From NCBI GenBank assembly GCA_037176725.1, contig JAZBRS010000026.1, positions 151,291,501 to 151,355,500 on the forward strand: a stretch of 64,000 nt of DNA. The letters are read 5' to 3'. Within the stretch, counting starts at the first letter, position 1. Each line of letters starts with the position of its first letter. A model generated the notes under the pieces. The model had not been told where the DNA came from, did no database searches, and saw only the letters and a program-made list of their open reading frames with translations. Origin of the DNA: Posidonia oceanica (Eukaryota > Streptophyta > Magnoliopsida > Alismatales > Posidoniaceae). Below, piece by piece: positions 11,285 to 21,778 of this stretch. A program made the translations under genes and the position numbers.

Positions 11285-12711
11285 TGTAGATATCCCATTT
11301 TTGCATTTCCCAGAGTTCATAGAGGACAGGAACTTCTGAGGCACCCAGATCACATAACTAAGGCCTTAATAACACATTTTTCGGAGTTTTCGTGACTTGC
11401 TTAAAAACAACACTTGATTCTACTTAGCTCAAGGACGTTAGCTGTGGCAGAGCTGACTCGCCCAAACTAGTGGCAAGTTTGAGTACCTTTGAGTACACTT
11501 TTCCACTCAAATCCGTGGCAGATTTGAGTTAAAGAAGATGTTTTTATGATTTCATGAGATATCTGAAGTTTTATGGGATTTTAATCGAGTTTTCTGGATC
11601 AAACTTAAAAGACAGGGTTAAAAATGCAAAAGACGTTACTAGTTGCCAGCTGGAGAGGCGACTGGGATAGGCGCCATGTCAACAGGTGACTAACCTAGGT
11701 GCCACTCTAAGCGGTGACTGATAGTCGTGGGCTCTGTTAACCGAATCGGACAGTTGCTTTACCACGGTCAATTCCCACTAACCCCTCAACCTTTAGGCGC
11801 CATCTCAACAGGCGACTAGACGGTTGTAGAACTGCCTCGGTCTTCTCCACGATCCTTGACCATTAGGTGCCACTCCAACCGGCGACTAATGATCGTGGTT
11901 CCCGTCAACCGAATTTCTACAGTTTTCTCCACGTTTGACTGGGCAGTTGCTAGCCTTAGTCGCCTACCCATGCAGCGACTGGCCATAACTATCACTTTTT
12001 CTAGAAATTTCTATGTGTTAACCATCCACACCCCTTGGAGTCTATAAATAGACTCCGTGGGTCAGTGTTTGAACCCTCAGCCAGTTGTGAGGAAAACCTA
12101 TCTTGGAGAAATTCTCTTTAGGTTTTCGGGGTTTTGAGCTTCCACCTTCAAATAGCTAGAGTTTTCAAGCCAGAAACCCTAGTCTCCACCCTCAATTCAG
12201 AGAAACCCAAGATCCCAGAGATCACTACAACCCAACTACGATCCCAGAGATCTCGAGCCTAGCCAGAGCTCCGACCGTGCCTCCACTTCTACTCCACTGC
12301 ATACAGCACGAGGGTGAAGGGAGTATTTTCTTCCAATCTTTCTCATTACATCCCATATTGCATTCCTTAAAATAGGACCCATAGCATATGCATGCGGGGA
12401 ACAACTCCCGGTTAGTATTAGATTTATTTGTTTCTAGTATTCTCTGTTCTTCTTTATTATCATTTACTACACACCAACTAATCTAGATCTTCTCTTTTTA
12501 TTTGTTTTGAAAGAAAGGAAAACGCTTACGTAGCATGAGGAGACCGCTAGATGACATCCAGCCGTCGATCTAGTGGTCCGAGGACCCACATCTTCACAGT
12601 CTCCCCCCAAGTGTCTTGTCTACCCAAAGACGAGTGGCGATCACAAGAAAGCTGTCGACGTCGTGGAAGCGCCGGCATCTTCAACTCAAGCACCCCAAAA
12701 ATCCATCCACA
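11285..12711 (+). repeat. 3' LTR of element A
   Basis: Starts TGTAGATATCCC and ends CCATCCACA, followed by the duplication ACATC. It is nearly identical to the 5' LTR, except that it contains about 106 extra bases (12583-12688). The extra segment includes TGGCGATCAC (12635-12644), identical to the first ten bases of this element's own primer-binding site. At most sites where the two LTRs differ, this copy carries T or A and the 5' copy C or G. Confidence 0.9.
12037..12056 (+). promoter_or_regulatory. TATA box inside an inverted repeat, element A 3' LTR
   Basis: Identical to the 5' LTR copy: 8-bp arms GGAGTCTA and TAGACTCC around a TAAA loop. In a 3' LTR this promoter would fire outward, across the C1 leader and towards the C1 LTR. 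Confidence 0.55.
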
Positions 12712-12716
12712 ACATC

Positions 12717-13009
12717 ATCTCAAAAGGCATGCTCATGGTAGGTGTTAGTGTTGTGTCACATGATTAGTGAAAAAGAAAGACAACCAACACAGCAAAAGGC
12801 ATGTATAAGCATGGCATGTGCATAAGTGAGGTGACATAGCATATTTGTTTAAAATAAGCCAAACACCAAGCAAAATGCATGGATTAACATGATAATCAAG
12901 CAAAACATGGTAATTAAATGCTAAACTAAGCAAGGAGTAAGCCACACAGAAAGTGGAAAGACGGAGAACAAAAGTCGGAGTCTGTATCCCTAGTGGAGTC
13001 GCCAGTTCC
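12717..13009 (-). other. Leader of minus-strand element C1, including its primer-binding site
   Basis: Lies between the element A duplication and the C1 LTR. Reading on the minus strand from 13009, five spacer bases precede a tRNA-Arg-like primer-binding site, then AT-rich non-coding leader. It was continuous with 3381-3448 before element A inserted. The remainder of C1 (coding region and other LTR) is missing, truncated at about 3380. Confidence 0.65.
12984..13004 (-). other. Primer-binding site of element C1 (tRNA-Arg type)
   Basis: On the minus strand the site reads TGGCGACTCCACTAGGGATA from 13004, close to the TGGCGACTCCGCTGGGGA site complementary to plant tRNA-Arg(ACG) that is typical of Tat/Ogre elements. 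It fixes both the strand of C1 and the identity of 13010-15629 as its 5' LTR. Confidence 0.75.
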
Positions 13010-15629
13010 TGTGACCATGCGACCGAACGGCTCGATTGCCAGATCGCAGGTCACGGCCAACGGTGCATCCGAGGAGGACTCGACTCGGGTGAGAACACCG
13101 ATAAACAGGCAAAAGTGGAGGAAAATGCCAAAAGCATGGAGTTTCCACCTAATCTATTGAAAGCTGGGAAATAAGGAAAACCAGACGTGAAAGAATACGT
13201 GAAACTCAAGCAATATAAAAAACATGCATATCCGACCCAAATGTATACGACACAAGGTCATTGCAGTCCAGAGGAAGCGTAAGGACTCCTGTTACGCACA
13301 AGGAAGGTGTTAGGCACCCCCGATACGTCCAAGGAAGTCGGTCTTTCGAGGCCAATCCGCTCATTGTGGCTAAATGTAGGCGTATAACGTTGATTTATAT
13401 TCGCCCGAGGGCGGTATGCAATATGCATTTATATATCATGCCAAGCTTAGCAAAACCATGCCAAAATGACTAATTAAAGTTTAAAAACAATGATGTAATG
13501 ATAAACAAGCCAAGGAAGCAAAACCAAGGCCAAACGAGTCAAGTAAACAAAAGACAAGACGGTAAACGGGGGCTCTGTCCACTGTCTAGCCTCTGGCGTG
13601 CGTCGCCTCTCAGTGCGGCGGTAGCTCACGTTGCCGCCATGAGCGGCGACGGAACAAGTCGCCGTTAGGAGCGGCAACGGAACAAGTCTCCGGTAGGACA
13701 AGCGACTATAGCCTTTGTCCGCTGCTTTAGACAGTGAACATTCATCACCATGCAAATGCCATGCAAACGAAGCAAAACAAGCAACAAAAGACATGGAAGG
13801 GAAATATCAAATGTAAAAACCATTATGCAAGTACTTAGGAGTAGAAACGCATAAGCCAATGCGAGATCAAAAGAAGAAAGGAGATGCAAGTGCTAGGAGA
13901 CCAAGGGATCTCGACCAAGTAGGCCAGGAGACCAAGACCTAGGCCAACAAACTACAAAAACCGAAGGCAAAGCAGTAAACCAAGTGCTCTGTCCACTACT
14001 TGTAACTGACGAAAACGCGCACTAAACCCGCGCAGGGTGTACGCGCACTAGTCTGTTACTAACAGTAGACTGTCATCACTCAAAATGCGGGCTTGAATTG
14101 ATCCGAAAGCCAAGGGGCATCCTCGATTGGGCAAGGGGACACATCCAGGAGTGGAACCATGTAAGATTCCACCCTGTGGAACATCCGGCTCGTCTTCCCC
14201 ACCTCCGATGGTCCATCCCCGGTGTCTCGGAGATCCGGCGGCCATGGAGCGGGTCGGGGACCTTTGAGATTCAGGCTAGGCTCATGGAGGGCTAGAGGGA
14301 AGTGAGAGGAAGCGAGGGGTGTCGGAAATTCAATCGGAAAACAAGCCGGGTACCTTCCCCTGACCTCCCCTGTCGACGCTGGCGACTTCGAACTTGGCCG
14401 ACCATGGAAGAGGGCCGTGAGCTCGAAGACACTCGCTGGAGCATCGGGAAGGGTTGTGGTGAGGTGTCGGAGTGAAGACAAACATGACTCGACGATAAAA
14501 CACGCAAATTTAGAGGTCCACTTCGTCCTTGGCCGGCGTCAGTGTCCACACGTGTCACCGGCCGTGGAGACGACTGACAACTCAGGGGACGTGCCAGAAC
14601 AGTTGGGAAGGGACGGAGGAGGCTTGGGAGGACACCTCGGAGGTCAGGCGAGCCACGGCGATTAGGATAGGGCTGGCCACACACTCACAGGCCGACAACC
14701 TCGTGCGGGCGGCGATCCATCACCAAACTTCGGGATGCAAGGTTGAAAATAGTAAAAAAGCATGCAAAACGTTGCTGAAAATGCTAGCCAAGCTAGGGGG
14801 AGTACTCCTATGCTAAAGGATGAGGAGTATACCTGTGGGAAGGCCGGAATTCTACTCCTGACATCGAAGGAGGCAACGGCGGACGACTGCTCGGAGACGG
14901 CGGCGACAGGGCACAGGAAGCTTGGAACTGGAGGCTCGGCTGTTGAGGAGGCTCAGGGGTTCTCTCTCACACAAGGAGGAGGCTCTAGGGGTGAATCTCG
15001 CGCACAAGGAAGCTCTGGGAATTCTCAGAAAAATGCTCAGGGCTTGCAATGGTTGGTGGGTGGCCGGTTTTGTGCCGTCGACGCCGACCATGAGGTCAAA
15101 CACTAGCACAGCGATGGCGTATGGTAGGGGCATGGTAGGGGAGCAAGTACGAGGTCGAGCGACACGTAGGAGTGCCAAAAGTTCCTGTCATATGTGACCG
15201 AAACAATTTCCCAGGCGCGCGAGAGGGCTGGGTTGTGCAGGCAGTGGCGTGTGAATGTGGTGGTCTACCAATGAATGGGTAGGTGCAATGCGTAGGTGGC
15301 AGTCTGAGGTACGAGGTTGGGTTGGTGCGAGCCAGCGGGAGGTCGACGTGTCAGCCGACGGGACGTGCGAAACCCTATGTTTCAAACTGACACAGGGGAA
15401 CTGACAAAAACACGCATGGAACCGCACAGTCAACACACACAACAGTAAAATTTGGGTAGGTTTAGGGTCGAAAAGGGTAGGTTTCTGGGGTGTTGGGTAG
15501 GTTTCAAGGGTGTTGGGTAGGTTTTAGGGGTATTGGGTAGGTCTGGGGCTAGAAAGGAGTCTGCCGCTTTCGAGCACGTTCTTCCCGAGAAACTTGTCGA
15601 CGATCGACTGTAAAACTAGGGTGTCTACA
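13010..15629 (-). mobile_element. 5' LTR of Tat-like element C1
   Basis: On the minus strand it starts TGTAGACACCCTAG at 15629 and ends ATGGTCACA at 13010, followed by the primer-binding site. Near the start lies a 20-bp tandem repeat of telomere-like character (15453-15545). Near the end (13255-13348) is a block of about 94 bp, including GGTGCCTAACACCTTCC, shared with the C2 LTR and the solo LTR at 51091. A degenerate GGTGGNNACTCC motif is at 13139-13149. It inserted into the B2 fragment, where the expected duplication GGTGT lies at 15630-15634, but the partner copy is lost with the missing 3' end. Confidence 0.8.
15453..15545 (-). repeat. 20-bp tandem repeat in the C1 LTR
   Basis: GGGTAGGTTT recurs at 15453, 15475, 15495, 15515 and 15535, so the last four copies are spaced exactly 20 bp apart. 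On the element's sense strand the unit is AACCTACCCAACACC-like. It lies about 85-175 bp after the LTR start. Confidence 0.85.
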
Positions 15630-16800
15630 GGTGTGTTTCCTCAACAAAGACACTGCATCTGCAATGATCTTTAGAGCATCTACGGGTGACTCACAATCGG
15701 CGTCCACTAGGCTCCGATTTTCCATCTCTCAACTGAGGCCAAGACTAATTCTCTCTACCTAGTTCCCAAACATATAAAAGCAAGTAATATTGATTAAGTG
15801 ACTACTTTATTTCTTGTACAAGTATAGCTTAGTCAATCTCCCGAGGAACTGAGAAAAGGTTCACCTGTGATTACTAATATGTGTTATTAAGTCTGCAGGT
15901 GTAGAGCTTACAATATGAAGAATGAGCTCACGCCTTGGGGGCTCATACGATGCGCGAAGGTACATCCACTTTGACTAAAAGGCAAACCCTGGTTTAGCAG
16001 GTGACAGGTTCACTCCCTCACCCGGTTCTTTATTCATGGAACCTCATTACTTGTCAAATCGAGTTGTGGGACGACGGTCCTTTCCCAAGAGTGCTGGTTA
16101 CACTCGAGGACGGAAAACACTTGACCACAACGAATTGCATTCATTCATTTTGCATGTGTCCATCTGGTTTGGGACCAACTGTACCTCACCAACCTAACCT
16201 AGCATATTGACCACTCATTGCATTGCGTGTTGACCTTGCATTAGCACTATTTGCTTGAATCATGTATCCATGCATTATTTCTCATATCATTGGAAGTCGA
16301 GCACGAATAGGAGCAATGTTCTTTAAGAGTGTTAGAGACCCTTAGAATATGTGATCCTCCTAAAACCAACCAATTCCTACCTGTTTTTATATCAATTCCA
16401 ATCTGAGTAAAATCTCAAACATAATGCCAAAATCTTTTTCCTTTCGATCAGCGATAAGGTAAATCTCCACAATCTCCTCCTTAGTTTCTGCCCCATTGAA
16501 GCTATCTCTACATGGTTGACATGGTCTTGACACCGGCTACGACACATAGCTTCGAAATCGGCTTGACCCCTTCATGCCTGAGCCTTTAATATGATGACAT
16601 TTAATCGAACAATTCGGTTATGTGACAATCTCCCAAAACTGGATTTGTTCATCCTCTCTTTTTTTGCTGTTTTCTTTAGTTAGTTATCCTAGTGGCGGAT
16701 TGTTTGAGACAGAGCTCCCCTCTTCAGGAAATGCTCAATGGGACATCATTCTTACCTTGGAGTCGATCTTATTCCAAGATCAATTCCATGGAGGGTCATC
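15630..16800 (+). repeat. 3' internal region of family A/B, copy 3 (B2)
   Basis: The third copy of the non-coding block described at 1298-2441, ending in a purine-rich tract with GGAGGGTCATC directly before the LTR. The left end is the C1 insertion point. The homologous sequence in element A continues upstream without a break, which confirms that C1 landed inside it. Confidence 0.8.
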
Positions 16801-18538
16801 TGTAGGTATCCCATTTTCGCATTTCCAAGAGTTTAGTAAGGACAGGAAACCTTGAGGCACCCTAAATCACATGACTAAGAACCTATAACACATTTTCCAG
16901 TTGTTCCAGGAATTAATTAAAAACATCACCCGATTTTTACTTGGTTCAAGGTCGTTGGCTGTGGTAGAGCTAGCACACTCAAACTAGTGGCACGTTTGAA
17001 CACCCTGAACACCTTTATTCTACTCAAACTAGTGGCAAGTTTGAGGTCCCTTTAACACTACCTGATGAGAGTTCAATAGCTATGGCAGAGTTAATATCCT
17101 CATTGCACTCAAATTAGTGGCAGATTTGAGTTTCTTAATGTTAAAGAAGATGTTTTTTATGATTTCATTGAATTTCTGAAGTTTTCTAGACTTTTAAAGT
17201 ATTTCTTTGGATTAACGTAAAAGACGGAGTTGAAAATGCAAAAAGACCAGCTCGTTGTCTCTGTAGACCTCGACAGAACTAGTCGCCACCCCAACATGCG
17301 ACTAGACTGTGTTGTCGCCATATTGCAAAGCGACGAGTATCCTACCACTCTCTCTCAGCACATTTTGTCATCTTGGGCATTAATATAATATATGAGATTT
17401 TTATAAAGTATTAAGACATTTTTCCCATAATTATTATTATTTCTACGATTTTTCTAGCACATTAAATATATGGTATATTATGTACATCATATAAAAATAA
17501 TTAATTAACGAATATTCTAGAAAATCCTAGATTTGGGTGACACTTATCTCGGTTTTGATTTTTAGCACGTTTTCAATGTGTCATATATTCCTTTTAAAAT
17601 TCAAAATCACATTTAAATTTAAGTCTGGAATATTCCAGTAGATTGGCGCCGCTCTTATTGGCGACTTGCCTATGTGGATATTTTGTTCGTATCTACCACG
17701 TCATTTCGACATCATTAAAAATAAAATATCTCTGTTAGGCACCATGTCCAACGGCGACTTGGTGACATGGACTTTTCTGCTATCTTTTATTCTGATCCTC
17801 CACTTCATTCCCGCGTCAACTCGGCACCATCCTAAGCGGCGACTAGCTAACGTGGACCATTCTGTTATCCAATCAACGGGCTTCCACATCATTTCCACGT
17901 CATTAAAATGGTATATTTAGGCATGTCGCCTGTTCATGCGGCCACTTGTTAAAATATCTATTTTTATTTTAAATTTGTCTCTATTAAGTTCCTAGATGCT
18001 ATCCACTCGAGCCCCATACCTCTATAAAAGGACCCCGAGAGCTACATCTCATGGGAAGGCACTTCTTAGAGTGGTTAGGAGACATTTTCCTAGAGATCAG
18101 AGAGACCATTATTTAGAGATAGTGTGATCCATAGCCCTCTACTCTGTCCCATTTCTGTTTAAAATCCCATAGATTCATAGCTTAGCCGGAGCTCTATCTG
18201 TGCCTCCACTTCCTCATCCCACAGCTCATAGCATGAAGATGAAAGGAGTATTGATTCTAATCTACTTTTTTATTTCATTATTGCATTCCTTAAATAAGAC
18301 CCATAGCATATGCATGCAGAGAACCATCTCTGGTTAGTGTTAGATTCATTTGCTTATATTATTCTATGCTCTTTTCGTATTGTTTACTATAGTCGAACTT
18401 ACTCAGATTTATTCTATTTGTGTTGAAGAAAAGAAATATATCACGCAGCACGGGAATGTCGTTGAACGACATCCTACCATTAATCCAATGAACCGAACCG
18501 ACTACTTCATCCATCTACATCCCCAAATCCACATCCAG
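16801..18538 (+). repeat. 3' LTR of family B (B2)
   Basis: Starts TGTAGGTATCCC and ends near CCACATCCA. It is about 1.74 kb, longer than the element A LTR but related to it at the start, in the hairpin motifs (16976, 17021, 17104), in the GGCGACTA-type motifs (from 17284) and near the end (CATAGCATATGCATGC). It differs by an AT-rich middle section (about 17380-17620). The right end abuts the broken reverse transcriptase frame of the copia element, so B2 inserted into that element. Confidence 0.75.
18023..18030 (+). promoter_or_regulatory. TATA box of the B2 LTR
   Basis: TATAAAAG, in CTCTATAAAAGGACCCCG, at the position corresponding to the element A TATA box. Unlike in element A, it is not embedded in a perfect inverted repeat. 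Confidence 0.55.
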
Positions 18539-18540
18539 CT

Positions 18541-21482
18541 ACAAGCTGAGCTTTGTAGCAGTGAATGGAGCCATCAGTGTTTTCTTTGAGTTGAAAGACC
18601 CATTTGCGGCCGATCGCAGCTTTTCCAGGAGGTAGAGGGACGAGGGACCAGGTGCCGTTGTGCACAAAGCTGTTAAATTTAGTCTGCATGGCTGCTTGCC
18701 AGTCCTTGCTTTGCAGGGCTTGAGTAGGGTTAGTGGGTTCAGGGATTAGGTGGTTATTGGTGGAAAGGAGAGCATATTTGGGGTTTGGTTTCCGTGATTC
18801 ATGGAGAGTCATAGGATGGGATCTTGTGGACGGTGGAATTTGGATTGTGGTTGATGCAGTAGGAAGTTGAGAATTAGGGTTTGGTGTAACGTCGGAGGTT
18901 GATGGTGGAGGAATAGTGATTAGCTCATGAAGTGGGTGGGAATTGGTGGGGCCAGTGGGTAGATAGGTAGTGGGAGTGCTGCTGTCGTTCGGAGGAAAGG
19001 TATTGTGTACAACAGGAGCAACAGCTGGTTGAGAGGAGGTAATTGGCGGAGGGCTGGCAATATGAGTTGGAGGCGGTAGAGTTGGTATAGATGAAGCTGT
19101 TGGTGTATGGATGACAGGGCTGGAGATGGAGTATGTGACAGAGCCCCAGGGTGTGCTTGGTGAGTACGTTGGACCTATATGTTGGGTAGCCAAAGATGGA
19201 AAAATGCTCTCATCAAAACATACATGGCGTGCCAAATAAATGCGGCCAGTGGCTAAATCCATGCATCGGTAACCAACGTAGCTTGTTGGATAACCCAAAA
19301 AGAGACACCAGCTGGAGCGAAACTAAAGCTTATGCATGTTGTAGGGACGGAGCAATAGAAAGCATAGACACTCGAAAAAGTTTTTAAAAACTTGTAATTA
19401 GGATGCTTGCCATAAAGCTTACACAAGGGTATATCACCTCCAATGGCAGTAGAGGGTAGGCAATTTAGAAGATAAACAACTACTTCAAAGGCATAAAACC
19501 AGTGATTAAATGGCAAAGAGGCATGGGCTAGAAGAGATAACCCATGTTCAACAATGGTGCGAAGACGACGTTCGATGGCTCCATTTTGTTCATGGGTATG
19601 AGGGCTAGTGAGACGATGAGTAATGCCATGTTTTTGTAAATGAGTACGAAGAGCAGTGAACTCACCACCCCCATCCATTTGTAGAGTTATTATTTTAGTG
19701 TGGTGTTGGCGTTCAACCATCATTTGAAATGAAACAAAGGTTGAGAGAACTTCAGATTTCAGTTTAAGTGGAAAGATCCATAGATATTTGGAAAAATCAT
19801 CCAAAAAAGTTACTTAAAATCTAGAACCCAAAGAGGAAGTTACAGAGCTAGGACCCCATACATCAGCAAGAACAAGTTCAAGGGGATGAGTACTTTGTGA
19901 GAATGTAAGAGGAAGAAACATCCAATGAGCTTTGCCAAGATGAAAAGCAGAACATAGATGAGACGAGTTGAATGATGAGCACGGAAGGCGATACTGATGA
20001 ATGATGCTCCTGGTTAGAACTTCACTGGGATGTCTTAAGCGGCAATGCCAATCTTGGAGTGTATTAAGCTGAGATAAAAAAGTGATAAGTCCCCCATAAG
20101 CAGGAGTTGCAGAGGATGGAAAGTTGTAGAGACCATCGTCATATCGGCCAGGTAGAAGCGGTCTCTGAGTGATGAGATCCTTGATTTGAAAAGAGTGAGG
20201 GAAGAATTCAATAGAGACACCATTGTCTTTAGTGAGACGAGAAACAGAGAGAAGAGGACGTATGATAGATGGAACATGCTAAACATTAAGTAACTTGAAA
20301 CGACAAGAGGGAGTAGAGATAGATGGAGAGCCAATATGGTGGATAGCCAAAACTGAGCCATTTCCAACTTTAACCACGTCAGAGCCATTATAGTCTTTGT
20401 GAATAAAGAGAGAGAGGAGAGATCCAACACCATGTGATGTGTAGCGTTGGAGTCCATGAAAAACTCCAGTGAGGTTATGGACGGTGCTCCAGCGTAGTAT
20501 GATGCGGGTGTTGTCGACGAAGTTGGCAGAAGAGGAGGTTGCTGAGATGGTTGGACGTAGGGCACAGCAGGGAAATGAGTTGAAAAGGGGTAGTAGTGAG
20601 GAGGGTGACTTTGTGGTCGCTGGAAGCATCGGTCGGTAGAGTGGTTTTGGCGGCCACAGTAGGGGCATGGTGGGAAGTGATTATGTTCGCCACCTCTTCC
20701 ACAGCCTCAAAATCGACCCCGACCACGGCCACGATAAGTTTGAGCCTCCGTAGTTGTTGTAGTGTTCGATATGAGGGCTTGCGGCGGAGTGATGATTAGG
20801 GATACAAGTTGCTGCCGTATTTCATGGCTGAGTAGGAAGCTGACAAGCTTGGAGAATGGCAATGGAGTAGAACGAGTTGTGAGAGAGGTGATAATATCCT
20901 TGAAATCAGCATTGAGGCCTTTGAAGATAAAGGTGTTGAAATCTTCCGATGGAAGTGGCCGGCCGATGGAAGCAAGATCATCGATGATGGTTTTGGCCTG
21001 TTGAAGATAAGTGTGGACGGAGCTTTCGCCTTGGTGTAGGGAATGAAGTTGCATGTGCAACTGTAAGATGCGAGCCTGGGAAGGAGAGGCAAAGGCTGTT
21101 TCAAGGGCCAGCCACGCATCTCTAGCGGTTTCATGTCCGACCACCTGCTGGAAAGTATCTTCGGTGAGAGACAAGTGAAGCCATGATAGAGCTTGCTGAT
21201 CTTTCAGAAGCCAAGTTTGGTAGGCAGGGTTAGGAGTGGGTATAGGTGTAGTGGTGGAGGTTTCAGTTGGAGATGGAAGAAAGGGTGACGATGGAGGTGT
21301 GCTGCTGTCAAGGTGGCCGTATAGGCCTTGGCTGATTAACAAAGGCATGATTTGGGTTTTCCATAGAAGATAGTTGGTTGTGGAGAGTTTGATCGTGAGG
21401 AAGTGAGAGACGTTGCCAATAGAGGGGATGTGGAAGAAGAGATGGGAGGAGTTGTTTCAGAGTTGGTGAGAATGTTGGCCAT
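18541..21482 (-). pseudogene. Ty1/copia Gag-Pol polyprotein, broken
   Basis: The start ATG at 21482 opens a short N-terminus (MANILTNSE). A frameshift near 21415 then leads to the copia Gag (TTNYLLWKTQIMPLL, SQGLYGHLD). A CCHC knuckle CPYCGRQNHSTDRC follows near 20650. The protease active-site region reads DSNA where DSGA is usual. The gag-pre-integrase segment has WHCRLRHPSEVL. The integrase core (about 19850-19520) shows its three acidic residues in LADVWG, QMDGGGEF and QNGAIERR, with a stop just before DDFSKYLW. Reverse transcriptase begins GRKWVFQLKEN and ends at HCYKAQLVA, where the B2 LTR starts. At least two frame changes and a stop make it dead. Confidence 0.85.
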
Positions 21483-21578
21483 GAGTAGGAGTAGAGAGAG
21501 AAGGACGAAGGTAAAAAAAAAAAAAAATGGAGAGGAGAAGAAGAGGGAGCTAGGAATCAATGCTCTCACACACCAATT

Positions 21579-21778
21579 GTGGTGTGTGTCTTATATTTAA
21601 AGATGAAGTAACTAATGATATACAACGTATGCTTTTGTACTATACATCACTAATAACATCACTAATACTTACTTCCTGTGGCCTACCATTTCTAAGAGGA
21701 AGCTTGGATCCCTCTTCATAATCTAAATATAGTCAACTACTATGTGTAAAATAAAAATACAATCCTTCACACCTCCCA
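21579..21778 (-). repeat. 5' LTR of the copia element, with adjacent primer-binding site
   Basis: About 200 bp, on the minus strand starting TGGGAGGTGTGAAGG (or at the inner TGTGAAGG, 21771) and ending ACACACCACA. It has a TTTAAATATAAG TATA-like region. Directly downstream, at 21575-21561, the minus strand reads TGGTGTGTGAGAGCA, a damaged form of the copia tRNA-Met site TGGTATCAGAGC. The outer boundary is uncertain by several bases because the partner LTR is absent. Confidence 0.55.

Larger units (their letters stand above)
3454..12711 (+). mobile_element. Element A: gag-only Ty3/gypsy retrotransposon (Tat-like)
   Basis: A complete insertion: 5' LTR 3454-4773, primer-binding site 4779-4796, leader, gag remnant 6232-8840, 2.4 kb of non-coding 3' internal DNA, polypurine tract 11272-11284, 3' LTR 11285-12711, and a perfect 5-bp duplication ACATC (3449-3453 and 12712-12716). 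I find no protease, reverse transcriptase, RNase H or integrase on either strand, so it is non-autonomous. By hand count the LTRs differ at about 12 substitutions over 1.3 kb, 11 of them transitions, plus one 106-bp indel. At the rate usually applied to plant LTRs (1.3e-8 per site per year) this is roughly a third of a million years. It interrupts the leader of minus-strand element C1. Confidence 0.9.
18539..21778 (-). mobile_element. Ty1/copia retrotransposon, truncated
   Basis: A minus-strand copia element with 5' LTR (about 21579-21778), mutated tRNA-Met primer-binding site, gag, gag-pre-integrase, integrase core and the first part of reverse transcriptase. It stops at about 18539, where family-B LTR B2 is inserted. 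The rest of reverse transcriptase, RNase H and the 3' LTR are not in the window. The domain order protease-integrase-reverse transcriptase identifies Ty1/copia. Confidence 0.85.
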
